Assembly (NCBI GenBank): GCA_009760855.2
Contig: WPIO01000026.1
Span: forward strand, 3,112,001-3,176,000
Direction: 5' to 3'
DNA from: Cristatella mucedo
Taxonomy: Eukaryota > Bryozoa > Phylactolaemata > Cristatellidae
DNA length: 64,000 bases
Shown: positions 13,301 to 24,329 of the stretch, one piece after another
Position numbering within the stretch: position 1 is the first letter of the stretch
How the letters are laid out: each line of letters opens with the position of its first letter
The notes under the pieces: generated by a model
What the model was told of the DNA's origin: nothing
The model's database searches: none
The model's input: the letters and a program-made list of their open reading frames with translations, nothing else
Program-made: the position numbers and the translations under genes

Positions 13301-16300
13301 ATGGACTAATTTGGATGTAGTATTCATCTAAGCAAGCCTGAATTTTAGCAGTATTATGTAGCTGAAAGTAGGCAGACTTGACATCTCAAATGAGTCCAGA
13401 ATGGAAAACACTAGAATGGCCTGCACAAGTGTGCAGAATCAATAAAACTGCCACATGAACAATCTGACAAATATCCTCGAGTCTCGATCGAAATTGCAGT
13501 CCTTAGCTTACAGCTAAATTGTGGAGCCAATTAATTTTTCTAATATATCGGCCACAAATAGAGTAAAAACGTCTGTAAGCATACCATAGGTTGGACCTTG
13601 TGCATGCATACAGGTTGGTTATTCATACAGCAAATTAGTTAAGAAAAAAGCATGCACTGGTAGACAATGAGTCTCTGGATTGCACAAGAAAGTTGGACCA
13701 ATTTGCAAGAGATACCCTCGGAGTAGACGAGCCTGCAAAACAAGGTACGATATAGGGTGTTTTTTGTAGGTGAGCTATGTTTCATCGAGGAATGGCAGTA
13801 GGCGACGGGACAGATAAAAGATCTTGGTAAGTAATCATGCACTGGAATGGGTGATGGCAAGATAAATATTTTAGCATCACGCATTGAGTTTTTATAATAG
13901 ACTAACTAGTTTTTGAGAAAGAGAAGCCGTTTGCCGAGCTTCTCGGTTGGAATGACACATGCGCTTAGACTCTCTCACGGCTGGCTACAGAGTTCTACAG
14001 TACTACCATCAGAAGTTCTACAAAATGCATGGAGCAAGAAGCCGGCCGATTTTTAGGCAGCAACCACGTCCTTTCTGACGCTTCAACACTAAGCCAGCTA
14101 TATATAACTATATATCAACACCAAGCCAGCTATACGTATAACAAAGACAAAACCTTTGCGTCAGTGAGTAGTATCTTATTGCACAATTGCAGACATGCGA
14201 AGACAGGTAGCAAACGCACAAGACTAAAATTAACACACGATACAGTGTAGACACAAAAGGCAGCCTGTTTTACCATCCTTACTTCTCTGGTTTCTCAAGT
14301 ATCAGAGGATGCAATTATTAGGATCAAGAATAGCAGATGCATAATTGCAGTTTTTCAGCATGCATTTAATATATGAGAATATGTTCAATTCATATGTATA
14401 GCACCTCAAGAGAACTAAATCTCTATTCAGGCGCTTCACATATGCCTCAGGGCTCGAGCCCACGACTACATGCAGGCAATGGAACAGAGTCAGTATCAAA
14501 TCCAATAAAATCAACTTGCTTAAATCTAGATTTTGTAAGCAGAAAGTATGCATACAGAGAAGCTCTACAGTAAACAGCATGCTATCTAGTAAGTTATGCC
14601 TGCCATTTCACTGATAAGTTAGAGTGGATCTGCAGTAAAAAGGTCTACTAATCTGCCACAAAAGGTCTACTAATCGGCCGTAAAAGGTCTACTAATCTGC
14701 CGTATAAGGTCCACTAATCTGCCATACAAGTTCTACGCTCGTTAGATGTGTAATAACTATAACTTGTCACAGAGCTAGGACTGCCTAAAATGAACGGTCT
14801 TTCTAAGATTGCATGCGATCTTTCTAAGATTGTGGGTCTACGCGATTGTATGCGTTCACCTACTGAAAAGCAACGTTTGGCACACGGCTAATATGTTTGC
14901 CTTTTAACAAAGAGAGGCCAAATGCATATGTAAAGAACTTGAATTGGGATTAAGCTATCTTAAGTCACTATACAAATGATGCATTTTTGGACCAAATTCC
15001 AGGAAATACTGAACACTCGGTGAGTGCAAAGTGGCATCCAGGAACTATACGGTCGAGGGCTTGTCTGCCAGTGCTTTCTATTTGCCACTGGCACAAACTG
15101 CTGTTCCATCCATCTACAATCCATCGGATACGAGATCTGATTTGGCCAAGATGAGGACTCTGCCTTTATACGATGATTGCATGTTTAGAGGTTAAGAAAT
15201 GAATGGTGTGCACAGACCCCCTCCCCCCTCGGTTTGCATGTGTGTGCGCCACAGGTTACAGCGCACAGGAACACCCATCCATAGACACAATAATGTATAC
15301 AGGCACGCTGGCACACATGCACGCGCGCACATATCTATGGCACTCGACTGGCTTTTACGCTGTGCGAGCACCCTGTAGCAGGCCTTTCGTACGATGCCCA
15401 GAGCAGCTCGAGATATGGCCAGCTTGTTGGGCTAAGCTAGGGCACTTGGGGAGGGTCATCAAGGAGTGAGCCTTAACATAACAGCAGCAGATGGCAGGAA
15501 TATAGGAGCGAGCCTTAACATAACAGCAGCAGATGGCAGGAATATAGTTCGAATTCGAGCTCGATCACTAACAAAGAAAGGGGATGGGTCAGGGCCACTA
15601 TGTAATGCAATCCGGCAAAACTATCCAGGTGAGACATGACTGGGCACCAACACCTGAAGCCTACAGGTTCAATGGGTGGTAAACCACGAGGATACTCGGC
15701 TGGTGCACACAGAGCAGGTGCGAGCAGCATCTGGGCAAACAATATTAGCACTGCTGAGTTCGTACAGTGACATCCGGCATCCAATGATGACAGCAAATCA
15801 GCAATAACTACAGCAGTAAGTGCATCGCAAGCGCTCGCATGCATCGCAAGCGACCTCACCTTTCAGCGTCTCTTCCACTACTTCGACGACCCTGTCGATT
15901 TGCTGCACGCCAATGACGCTCAGGCCCTGCAGCAGAGGGAACGCTCAGCTGCGCGCGCATTTGCTGCGGCCTCACAGAACGTCACACAGCCTGACGAAAG
16001 AGGCCACTGCCAAACGTGCCCACTCTTTCCACGATTACCTGAACGTAGTCCAGCTCACGCTGTCCCTGCGGTACGCAGCCGGCCACAACCACGTGCTTGC
16101 CGAGGGACCTGCCGTGTGCGACCTCATTTCGAAAGTGGTCCTCAGCCGGGCCCTTCACTGTGCAGCTGTTGAGCAGCCAGAGGTCGGCAGTACCGCGGTC
16201 CTCTGCAAACGGGCAGAGCGTCTATGCAGGGCATCGGGTCGGGGTGGGGAGATGGCACGTGCTAATCAGCGAACGAAGCAAGAGGCGAAAAGCCGTGATG

Positions 16301-17141
16301 CTTTGCATCCTGCTGCTGCGCAGCAGGATGCATCAGTGGAGGCAGCTGGCTGGTGCCTACCGGTTATTGTGTAGCCGTAGGCGGCCAGCTGACCGGCCAT
16401 GTACTCTGAGTCCGAGCTGTTGTGCGAGCATCCCCACGTCTTAACGTAGACGCTCTGCGTACCTAAAGCAAACACCCGGAATTGCATGTGCGCCAAAACT
16501 AGCCACCGGCATCCGATGGGCAAGTGCAGAAAGAGACATATGGGCTCGGCGCGCTCCAGCAGTGTCCGCTTCAGCGGCAGCAGTTATTGAAAATACGCTC
16601 GAACATTTGGTAGTGCTACCATCACGACAGACCGGTCAAGGGCTGCTCCAAATTACAAGTAGCGCCATCGCATAAAGCTTACACAAGCGAGCTACATCAC
16701 AGGCTACATCACAGGCTGGGTGGAAGCGGTGCTTGCCAATAGTTGGCACTGACAGGCACAGACAGAAATGATGCGCCAGTGCACCGACCAGCGGCCGGAT
16801 GACAGCATCTGCCCGGCATCAATCGAAAGAGCGCGACCAGATGCAACCACTAGCTTGATCGCCGAGAGTTTGCTAAGACTCGAAGATCATGGCCTACCAG
16901 GTATGACACTCGCTATGGCAATCGTATCCGGCTCAGAGGCGGTCGCTTCGCGGGCCGCCTTGCTCTCCTTGTCCGTCTGCTGCGACCGCTTTGCCTCCTC
17001 TGCTCGGCGACGCCTCAGGACCTTTGCCTTGGGCACCACGTGCAGCCGAGGTGGCCGCAGGTCCACCGGAGCAAGCTCATCGAGACCAATGATGTCTTCG
17101 ATATCGTCGACAGCCGGCGTGGCACACGTGGCCTCAGGCAT
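7277..17141 (-). CDS. CDKAL1: CDKAL1, tRNA-A37 threonylcarbamoyladenosine methylthiotransferase (first six coding exons)
   Basis: Radical-SAM methylthiotransferase that converts t6A37 to ms2t6A37 in tRNA-Lys(UUU), an ER-anchored enzyme in animals. Exons in transcription order: 17,141-16,898; 16,462-16,361; 16,202-16,039; 15,926-15,860; 11,987-11,867; 7,380-7,277. All junctions are GT..AG and phases join without a break. The UPF0004 domain ([23 protein letters not shown]) and the radical-SAM CxxxCxxC (CLNHCTYC) are visible. The gene is cut at the left: the remaining radical-SAM, TRAM and C-terminal membrane parts must lie at lower coordinates outside the window. No disabling change seen. Confidence 0.93.
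8805..9155. repeat. imperfect tandem duplication, unit about 180 bp
   Basis: Two adjacent copies share ccccagc(t/c)c(t/c)taccgaggat, gtagggcaaaatacttat, caccagctcttc and gtatgaaagttgtcttac. Confidence 0.8.
9175..9355 (+). mobile_element. tRNA-derived SINE (family 1)
   Basis: Box-A-like region (ggcacactaggtaaggcggt), box B (gtgggttccaatcc) and the family body ending ttaaatcagctagtattg plus TTATTA repeats. Confidence 0.75.
9826..9962 (-). mobile_element. tRNA-derived SINE (family 1)
   Basis: Minus-strand copy: agctgatttaacagtctca, aataaaggatcgcccactg, aacccacgacctgggtcg and caccttacctcctgggct. Confidence 0.75.
11655..11812 (-). mobile_element. composite SINE: tRNA-like head with L2 3' tail
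   Basis: On the minus strand a tRNA-like head with box B (ggctcgagcc) is followed directly by the L2-type 3' tail (gagattaagttctc.. ggtgctatacaaatg). The same join occurs at 14,388-14,466 and 45,318-45,445. SINEs of this design use the partner LINE's reverse transcriptase. Confidence 0.65.
11867..11987 (-). CDS. CDKAL1: CDKAL1 coding exon 5
   Basis: Acceptor cgtgtgactgcag; peptide [15 protein letters not shown] then [18 protein letters not shown]; donor gtatggc. The exon ends phase 2, completed by the first base of exon 6. The preceding intron (11,988-15,859) is about 3.9 kb. Confidence 0.95.
12215..12262. repeat. short tandem duplication, unit about 22 bp
   Basis: taacatcgtctgagcagtta occurs twice back to back. 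Confidence 0.85.
12437..13335 (-). mobile_element. L2/CR1-type non-LTR element, 5'-truncated, with reverse-transcriptase C-terminal remnant
   Basis: Minus-strand element. The ATT/AAT-repeat tail is at 12,437 and the degraded end of the RT ORF is at 12,995-13,327 ([39 protein letters not shown]), typical of the C-terminus of L2/CR1 polymerases. A family-1 SINE (12,610-12,785) sits inside it. Confidence 0.8.
12610..12785 (-). mobile_element. tRNA-derived SINE nested in an L2 remnant
   Basis: Minus-strand family copy (gctgatttaacagcctca; ataaaggatcgtcca; cccacgacctcggtcgtg). Near its tRNA end ccttaccttaccttacca is a local slippage repeat. Confidence 0.75.
14388..14466 (-). mobile_element. composite SINE (L2-tailed), truncated
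   Basis: Same tail as 11,655-11,812 (caattcatatgtatagcacc; gaactaaatctctattcagg) joined to the box-B region (gggctcgagcccacgac); the rest of the tRNA head is missing. Confidence 0.6.
14637..14725. repeat. tandem repeat, unit about 21 bp, four copies
   Basis: aaggtctactaatctgcc-like units are repeated four times with small changes. Confidence 0.9.
15465..15548. repeat. 42 bp tandem duplication
   Basis: gagccttaacataacagcag and the following agatggcaggaatatag appear twice in direct succession. Confidence 0.9.
15860..15926 (-). CDS. CDKAL1: CDKAL1 coding exon 4
   Basis: Acceptor ctctgctgcag; peptide [20 protein letters not shown]; donor gtgaggtcg. Sequence and length fit the family closely. 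Confidence 0.93.
16039..16202 (-). CDS. CDKAL1: CDKAL1 coding exon 3
   Basis: Acceptor cgtttgcag; peptide contains [20 protein letters not shown] and [11 protein letters not shown], giving the second and third conserved cysteines of the UPF0004 domain; donor gtaatcgtg. Confidence 0.95.
16361..16462 (-). CDS. CDKAL1: CDKAL1 coding exon 2
   Basis: Acceptor tttgctttag, then [20 protein letters not shown] and [12 protein letters not shown], then donor gtaggcacc. This holds the first cluster-binding Cys of the methylthiotransferase domain. A different-frame ORF on the plus strand over exons 2-4 is only a shadow. Confidence 0.93.
16898..17141 (-). CDS. CDKAL1: CDKAL1 coding exon 1
   Basis: Begins at [17 protein letters not shown], which aligns with the N-terminus typical of CDKAL1 (DDIEDI core). 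An upstream in-frame Met exists 11 codons earlier, but family length favours 17,141. A basic stretch ([12 protein letters not shown]) follows. Ends ..SVIPG with donor gtaggcc. Confidence 0.88.
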
Positions 17142-19913
17142 GAGACTGCTGCAAACCAATAGCCGGCACGGCATTGCAAAATAGCAGACAGCCTTGGAGC
17201 GCCGAGCTCAAAGCTGCACTCTAATAAGACTTCAGCCTAGCACAGCCAGCAACCAGATCATCATCAAGGATGGCAACGACCGATACAGTATCACGCTGAG
17301 CTCTAGCAGCCACCCAAAGCTGCTAGTAGCTTCACCACTGCCACACCCGTATCCTCACTCAAGCAGGTAGACTGCACCATCTCTGCACGTGATCCGGTTC
17401 TTCTGCACGGCAGTGGCAAGGTAAGTTTTGGGGTGAGGATCACGCGTTAAGTGTGAATGAGCCCCACCGATAGACCCGCAGGCCCAGCCAGTCACTAGTT
17501 AGATTCGCGCAGGAAACCAACGCTGCAAGTTCGTCGAGCCTGCAGCCATGCAGCCTGGCTTCAGCCCGGCTAAAGGCTAGCCGACTGAATCGCCTCGTGC
17601 GCACGAGGCAGGCGAGCAAGAGCGGCTGCTCCGCTTGCACTTGCACAAGGGCAATGGAAAAGTGCCTGCCGCACGAGTTGAACCCATGACGTGCGTCTTG
17701 AAGTGCCAGAGCACCGCACCCCGAGGCTGAGACCCAGGTGTCTCATCCATGGGCCAAGACCCGACCTCAGCTCTGCCAGAGATGAGGTCGAGCCCGCGCC
17801 ACAGCAGAGCGCTCATCGGGATGCGTAAGCTTAAACACCATAGAATACTTCGGCGAAGACGAGCGCTTCGTGAGCAGACTTTCGCGCAGCCGCCGGCCGT
17901 GGCAAATCCGTAGGTCAGTCTACACGCCGCGTTTAGTACCCGTACGTTGCACGCCCCGGGGGTTTCTACGCGAGTGTTCGCAAACAGTTGCTCATGTTCC
18001 TGCCTACATTCGGCGCTCTGCATGCGAGCGCCATCGCTGGAAAGCGCGGTTCGTGAGTGGGCCACTCGTCAGCACGGGAGGTTCAAGCCACCCAAAATTA
18101 GAAGAGCGCCAAAGAAAGTTGCGCCGAAAATTGAATTTTTAACGCTATGAATAGTAGGGCTGAAAATACAGAAATCACGCGGTAATGTAAAATTCTGACC
18201 CCGGGTCGTTTTGCTAACTCCATTGACTAGCTCAGCTGCATGAACCCCAAAAGCTGTCAGGAATATTCGCACACTAGTGTAACTATCATCCGGATATCAA
18301 CACTGAGAACGTAGTAAATGATACCTTGACAAGCAAAGGTCTGCAAAAGCATGCGCAGTGTCTTTTAGACGTCGTCGTGCACTCGATGTAGCAGACCGAG
18401 CGGCCAGCAAGGGCAGTCGTTCGACCAACGTGCCTCACTACAGCTTCCGGATGCACGAGGTCAAGGCCGCTACGCAGCCAACGTTCACCCGCGTGCTGTG
18501 ACGCTTACCTCGGCGTTGTAAAAAAGATGCTCTTATAATGCGTATAGTAAACGCAACTGTTGAATCAGCCAACCTGACCCTAACTATTTGCCGCAAGAGG
18601 CAGTTTATTCTCGTTTGCTTTGGAGGGCAGCACCTATGGATTGCACTAGAGAAAACCGGCTCGCGAACGAAAATCAGGTTGCTGAATTACACGAACTGTC
18701 AGTACTGTTGCAGCCAGCGAAGTAATTTCCCTGCCATTTTCACATTCTAGCTCGTTCACTTTCCTTATGTCTCAAGTAGTCATAAGTCATTGGCATCTCA
18801 TTTTGTCTGCATTGAGAAAAAGTTAATCTAGTCCAGTTATCAAATAATTTCCACGCACCTTATTAGGAGCATCGACCTCTCGCTGTCTCTCTCTCTCTCT
18901 CTTGCTTGTTCGCACATACTAAGGTGAAAAGCTTCTTTGCCTTGATTGAGTAATGATGCTGCTCTGTTACCAGCGTTGTCTTTTGATCCACTATGGCGCC
19001 AAAGACTTAAATTGCTTTGTAACGTTCGGTCTGCAAAGTAGATCCACATAATGTAGTTGTCCTTGACAAGTTCAGTTAGCCCGAATGCCTCATCACCATC
19101 TATTTTACGAGACTAGAAATAATTTATCAGTTTTTTGTGCCACAAAATAACATCGTAAAAATTTTCGTGAATAGGCTCTAGTGTACAATGTTAACATGAT
19201 ACTCTGAGATAATTAGTGTGAAGGCTAACTCCACCATTTTCAACTAGGACCTCTTTATACACGAGATCGGGTTGCGGTGTTAGTCCATAATTTTCATTCC
19301 GTACTCGCCTGGCTTCTACGATACGTAAATATTGAGGCTACATGACCCAACAAATCTATTAAATGACTGTAAGTTGGAAAAATAATGTATAACAGCGTGT
19401 ATTATTTGCAATACGCTTTTAATATGGCTCTCTGAAATGGTGGCCGGCTTAGTCGTCTCCCGTTGGACACAATTGGTGGACTTGTAATTCAATCTGAGAG
19501 AGGCTGTCATAAAAACCAACCCGACACAAAGCAAAGACGCCGCCGACCACCATTGGCTCGTCGCTTGTCCACTTCTCATTCGGTTAGTATGGATTCAGGC
19601 TACATAATTCAATATCAAAGATGGCTTCATTTCTGACTAGTTAGTCTCGCATTCACAGATTATATGCAATACTCCGCCATCAGTGCAACTCATTTCCGTC
19701 TTCGTATGAGCTAGGAACGCAGAAACGATTGTATTCTCTGCGTACTTCGAGTAGAAGGTAATAATCAGCCGATCAGTCGACCTCGTCTAAAAAGCTGCAG
19801 ACATAACGTAACGGCTATCACCACCACTTGCAGTGCTTTACAAAGGTGCACCCAGACGAAGTTTAGCAGCCTATCGCGGCTGTAATGCGACACGGCTAGG
19901 GGTCCCTGGCCGA
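17142..19913. other. CDKAL1 upstream region, no gene recognised
   Basis: GC-rich to about 18,070, then AT-richer. Probably contains the CDKAL1 5' UTR and promoter, but I cannot place the start site. A tRNA-like stretch on the minus strand near 17,655-17,740 (gggttcaactcgtgcgg; cacttcaag) may be an old SINE. The larger ORF at 17,577-18,065 has no recognisable domain. Confidence 0.4.
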
Positions 19914-20315
19914 TGGATGGACATTCCCCCCTGGACATTTCCCCCTGGAATTCCCCCCCTGGGATAGGACATTTCCCCCTGCTTAGGGTTTAGGATTTAC
20001 GCGATCGATCTGATTCGCCTATCAGTAGTTCATTGAGCAGAACATCAAAGTACGGTTTTTGTGATTAGACAACTCAAATGGACTGTGTAGTGCAAGGCCA
20101 ACCAGTGAATATGTCATACGGAATTAACAAAACGTCCAATTATACCGAGTTAATTTTATTACAACAGAGCGAGAAATTCATTTGATCATGTATTTTATAG
20201 ATTCATCAACATAGGGGGAAATGTCCTACCCCCGGAAGGGGGGTAAATGTCGGGGGATGTGCTAGGGTCCACCAGGGGGAAATGTCCGGGGTGGGGGAAA
20301 TGATGTCCTCCATTC
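19914..20315. mobile_element. non-autonomous DNA transposon (MITE), about 402 bp
   Basis: Bounded by a perfect 10 bp direct repeat (ccctggccga at 19,904-19,913 and 20,316-20,325), a plausible target-site duplication. Terminal regions are inverted: the left starts tggatggacattcccc and the right ends aaatgatgtcctccattccc. Both ends carry several copies of the motif ggggaaatgtcc, left as complement and right as direct. No coding capacity. Confidence 0.75.
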
Positions 20316-20857
20316 CCCTGGCCGAAGCCAAGCCTGACTTTTGTCTTAATGCCGTAAGGACGATGACACCCGTTTATAAGGCTAGTTGTGAAGAACAATT
20401 TCGTCGGCCTCGAAGACCCACTTCGCGAGTGTGGCGGGAGCTAAAAGTGCTCGCTGTTATTGTTTTATATTATATGCTCCCTTATAATAATAATAACAAC
20501 AGTACTGTGGTTTGATTATATGCAGGCCGGCACCGCTCCTTTCCTAAAGAGCTTTTGGGAGCATCGTCAAGAGGGGCCTGTGCACAGCTGCTGAGAGCAT
20601 CATCGAGAGGGGCATGTGCACAGCTGTGGTCCGCTTCTAACGAGGCGTTGACACAGGCCGATAACCCACTGGTGAACAGATGGTGAATTCACCATCGGGG
20701 TCGGCCAAAGCACAGCCGTGGTCGAGGAGAGGGACTCGAGTGGGAGAGAGGGGCGAAGGAAGTCATGCTCCCCTCTGCTCTGTGAGTAGTATAATACATT
20801 GCTGGTTTTGGTCCTGTGCCAGCGTTCTGTGTGCGGTGCGAACAAAACTACACATAA

Positions 20858-20932
20858 TACAATCGATAAAGCTCCCTCAGATAACTCAATTTATTTCCAG
20901 GCTTTTACATTTGCTGTAAAGGAAGCACGATC
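20858..20932 (-). mobile_element. L2/CR1-type 3' tail remnant
   Basis: Minus-strand tail: gataaagctccctcagataa and ggcttttacatttgctgtaa. Confidence 0.55.
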
Positions 20933-20959
20933 GAATCCTTGTAGTATGTTGATCGTAGC

Positions 20960-21500
20960 CTCCCCCTACCCGAGCTTGAGCCCTCGGTGAGCTGAGATGT
21001 GTCCGTCAGCGATTCTCCATTACTCACTCACTCGCACCTCTATTGTCGCGGCTGGCATTTGTGAGACAGCATCGCGGCCTTCAAGACTGCTCCGGTCGGA
21101 GAGCGTCCCCTCCACTTAGGGAAGGCTGGCTTCGCTGTTATTTCTCGAGCCCACTCAGTGTGCTTTCAGTAGGCCCCAGGAGCTGGGGCCCTCAGTGAGC
21201 GGAGATGTGCCCCGCTAGTGAGTCTCCGTTACGCAACCGCTCGTACCTCTAAACGAGATGGCGGGTACTCATGGGTTAACGGCCATCGCCTTCAAGAAGG
21301 CTTCAATCCGAGGGCATCCCTTCCTCATTCAGAATATGGTTATTTGTGGTTGTTTTCCACGCTCCGCCTGTAGCCGGATGTATGTAGGCCCCCCCCGTTG
21401 TACTGTTTAGCTCCCCAGTTATCGTTGGCGCATGCCATATTGTTATGATAAAAGAGGTTTAATCAAAGTGCCGCCTCGTCTTGTTCTTGCCCTGCGTCGT
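20960..21500. repeat. imperfect direct repeat, unit about 220 bp
   Basis: Two related blocks, near 20,970-21,120 and 21,180-21,330, share ccctc(g/a)gtgagc, gagatgtg, cgcacctct-like and gccttcaaga segments. It could be part of a retroelement LTR; no flanking coding sequence supports that. Confidence 0.4.
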
Positions 21501-21821
21501 CGACGAGGCTTACCGGCGGCGTAGCTGACTTTGGGTGGGAAGTAGCCTCATTTAGTAAGCAATGCGTGTGCCTTCCTTCGCATCCAGAATAGCCAGCGAT
21601 TCGCAAAACCTGAAGACCCTTGAAATTGATGCCGTCCGAACAAAAAGATCTTCTCGCCCACCCCGATGCTCAATCATCTTTTCGAGCTATCTTCACTGGT
21701 ATGATGGTACAATACGATATTGGTCGACATTCTTTAATGAGTTTGCACATCTGAGTAAGCCCACCTTGCTCTCACCAAAATGGCTTACGGTTTACCGCCG
21801 ACATTAAATTAGCTAGGTCTA

Positions 21822-22097
21822 CTAAGCGCGAGCTTGAAAAAGCATAAACGAAATCTGAATGACTTCAACCAGCAGGCTCTGCACCTGGTGGCCCTTGCGG
21901 TTGTCTTGCTGGGGTTCCTCTAGCTTCTTAGTCAACAAAATAGACAAGATCAGGGCGCCCATCCCTAAGGCTGCAGCATCACCACCGGACTGCTGTCCCT
22001 CGAATACATCCCCACAGGACTCCTGTCCCTTAATTCTGCGAAGCACTTCAAGGGCTACACTTGAGAAGACCAGGAGGAACCTCGTCTCGAAATTCAT
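21822..22097 (-). other. unrecognised ORF of 91 codons
   Basis: The peptide has one hydrophobic segment (LGMGALILSILLTKK) and an internal short duplication (GQESCGDVFEGQQSGGD). No family recognised and no splice or promoter support. It lies immediately before the segmental-duplication boundary. Listed only as something seen. Confidence 0.2.
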
Positions 22098-22320
22098 TTT
22101 TCAGGCAAACTAGACTACTAGTCCTCTAGGGCCCTATTCCCCATCCTACTTCCACGATACTAACAAAATAAAAAATACACCCTTAGTATTAGATCTTGTC
22201 CCCAAACCTTTAAAAAGTGCAGTCGCCATACAACTGATTAAGAAAACAACACTAGACCAAGAGAACTTATTCAACTTCCGCACAGTCAGCTTACTGCCGC
22301 TCCTACGACACGGGAACGAG

Positions 22321-23893
22321 TAGTAGCAGACCAACATAACTCGTACATTAAAACTTGGAACCTAGGAATTCAGTTACAGTCTGGTTTTAGAGCCATCGCT
22401 CCACAGAGTCACCGGTGCTTCGGATGTAAAACGATCTTTTCGGGAATGCAGACTTAGGTGAAGTCTCCGCTTGTTTTCCTGATCTTTCAGCTCCGTTCGA
22501 TGCTATGGATCACCAAGATTTCTCGAACGCCTTTCATCTTACCCGAGCATCACTCGCATTTTACTGCAATGGTGTAGGTCCTATATCAATGGCAGAATCC
22601 AGAGCAACGATGAAAACGGGCAAAAATCAATCGAGGAACCAATAAAGGAGCAGAGACTACCGGTGTCCATGCTTTTTCCAAATCTTAAAGTTTATACTCT
22701 CCATCTAGTCGATGTGACTGCTAAGTACAATCTAGGTTTTCCATTCTATACACATGAAACACTACTGTACCTATGCTTTGATCCCTTGTAACCCTCCAGT
22801 ACTTTGAATTCTCTCAAGACCCTAGCTGCATCCATTGCTGACACTCGCACACAGATGGCATTCAATTTTTTCAAATAGAATGACAATAAGACCAACTTAC
22901 TGGTTAGTTATGGGAAAACCTAGTGTGACTCAGATATTGTAAAAGCTGTCCCTCAAAGTGAGCTCGGCTAAAAAATATTCTGTAGCGCCTGAGCGAAATC
23001 TAGGGGTCCTCTTTCAAAGCGATCTTTCACTAGATGACCACATCAGCTACACAGTCAAGTGTGCCTACTTTCAGCAACGTAACATTGCTAAGATTCGGGC
23101 TTGCTTAGACAGGGGTACTACATCCAAAGTGGTCCATGTGGTTGTGACATTCCGTCTCGACTCCTGTAATTCCTTGCTTGCTGGTTTATCGATCCTATGC
23201 AATCGGGCAGTTATAGGTGGTGCAAAGATTTACAGCTATACTAGTCTATCGTGAGCGCAGCAGTTGCCACAATCACTACTTTTCGCCAACATGCACTGGC
23301 TCCAAATCAAAAAGCACATAGAATTTAAGGTACTGTCAAATATTTTTAGGTCCCATCATCTGGCTTCAGCCTAATTATCCTAACTCGTTCCACACCAGGC
23401 AAGGTATTGTAGTACATGATTCTCTGACTGAAATTGCTTAGCTATGCATCGAACCAACATCAATTTTTTGGAGACCAAAGGTTTAGTTCGTATGCTGTCA
23501 AAGCGTGGAACTTCTTCCCAACTGACACCATGGCATCCCTGACTTGACGACATTCATAAAAAAGCTGAAGCTCCCCTGTTTCTCACAGTATTTCATTAGT
23601 TCTTAAGATTTGTCCTTTGTGTGCTCATGCGTGCAGATAATGTGCATGCTTCCAGTAACCACATTTTTTTCACGTTAACACTGTGCACGTTGCCTCTCAG
23701 GGCGCTATGCAAATGGAGTATTATTGTTATTATTAAGGAACGTTCCTGTGGTAGTGGTTGGTCGTTCATTAGAGCGGCGTTTATGTCACCAGGTGTTTCT
23801 GCTGAGTCGCTCGCAGCTGGAAGGGTACGCTGATAGTTATGCATCCCACGTAGCAGCGCCCCATGGAGCACCGAACGCTCGTGGGATACGGCG
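22321..23893 (+). repeat. segmental duplication arm 1 (decayed L2-like element plus flank)
   Basis: Near-identical to 48,911-50,580. It contains a decayed reverse transcriptase (DLSAPFDAMDHQDFS-like block near 22,490; RLDSCNSLLAGL near 23,160) and an L2 3' end at about 23,700-23,741. Similarity continues about 150 bp past the retroelement tail (tagagcggcgtttatg; gtagcagcgccccatg), so the unit was duplicated as DNA rather than by two independent insertions. Confidence 0.75.
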
Positions 23894-24039
23894 GTGCTGC
23901 GGGAGTGGCTCCTTCTCCTACCGCCATCGCATGCTGATAGGCGGCTCCGTGAGGTGGCCGTCTGGGCGTCAGCGCTCGAAAACTAGCTGAACCGTCTCTT
24001 GACGATACGATTTGGGATACGTAAATCTATTTATATATT

Positions 24040-24068
24040 TACGTATATATATATATATATTTATATAG

Positions 24069-24145
<77 letters not shown>
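24040..24145. repeat. compound TA/CA/TA microsatellite
   Basis: Alternating TA runs flank about 54 bp of perfect CA repeat. ORFs in this stretch translate only the repeat. Confidence 0.97.
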
Positions 24146-24329
24146 CGTAAATACATAAATATTTATATACGAGAGATCTGGTAACAATCCTAAGTCGGGG
24201 AATATCCCGAGTCTGTGAATATCTCCAATCGGGGACTATGGAATATACCCGCGTCCGGTATAATCCCGAGCCCGGGAGTAACCCAACCATTGGTGGTAGG
24301 ATGAAAAGCTGCTCTTCTAACAGGTATAT

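Larger units (their letters stand above)
11988..15859 (-). other. CDKAL1 intron with repeats
   Basis: Outside the L2, SINE and short tandem repeats listed separately I see no exon-like segments. ORFs at 13,639-13,884 and 14,029-14,573 lack recognisable motifs. Confidence 0.6.

Noticed and set aside
14637..14725. CRISPR-like array
   Set aside because: Four ~21 bp units lie directly in tandem without spacers.
15820..16444. Plus-strand ORFs of 184 and 115 codons
   Set aside because: They lie antisense to CDKAL1 exons 2-4, which have splice sites and conserved motifs. The ORFs are shadows of GC-rich coding sequence.
17655..17740. Nuclear tRNA gene on the minus strand
   Set aside because: A box-B-like sequence exists, but acceptor and anticodon stems do not pair; more likely an old SINE.
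23969..24290. ORFs made of repeated Tyr-Ile, Val-Cys and Thr-His
   Set aside because: Pure translation of the TA/CA microsatellite.
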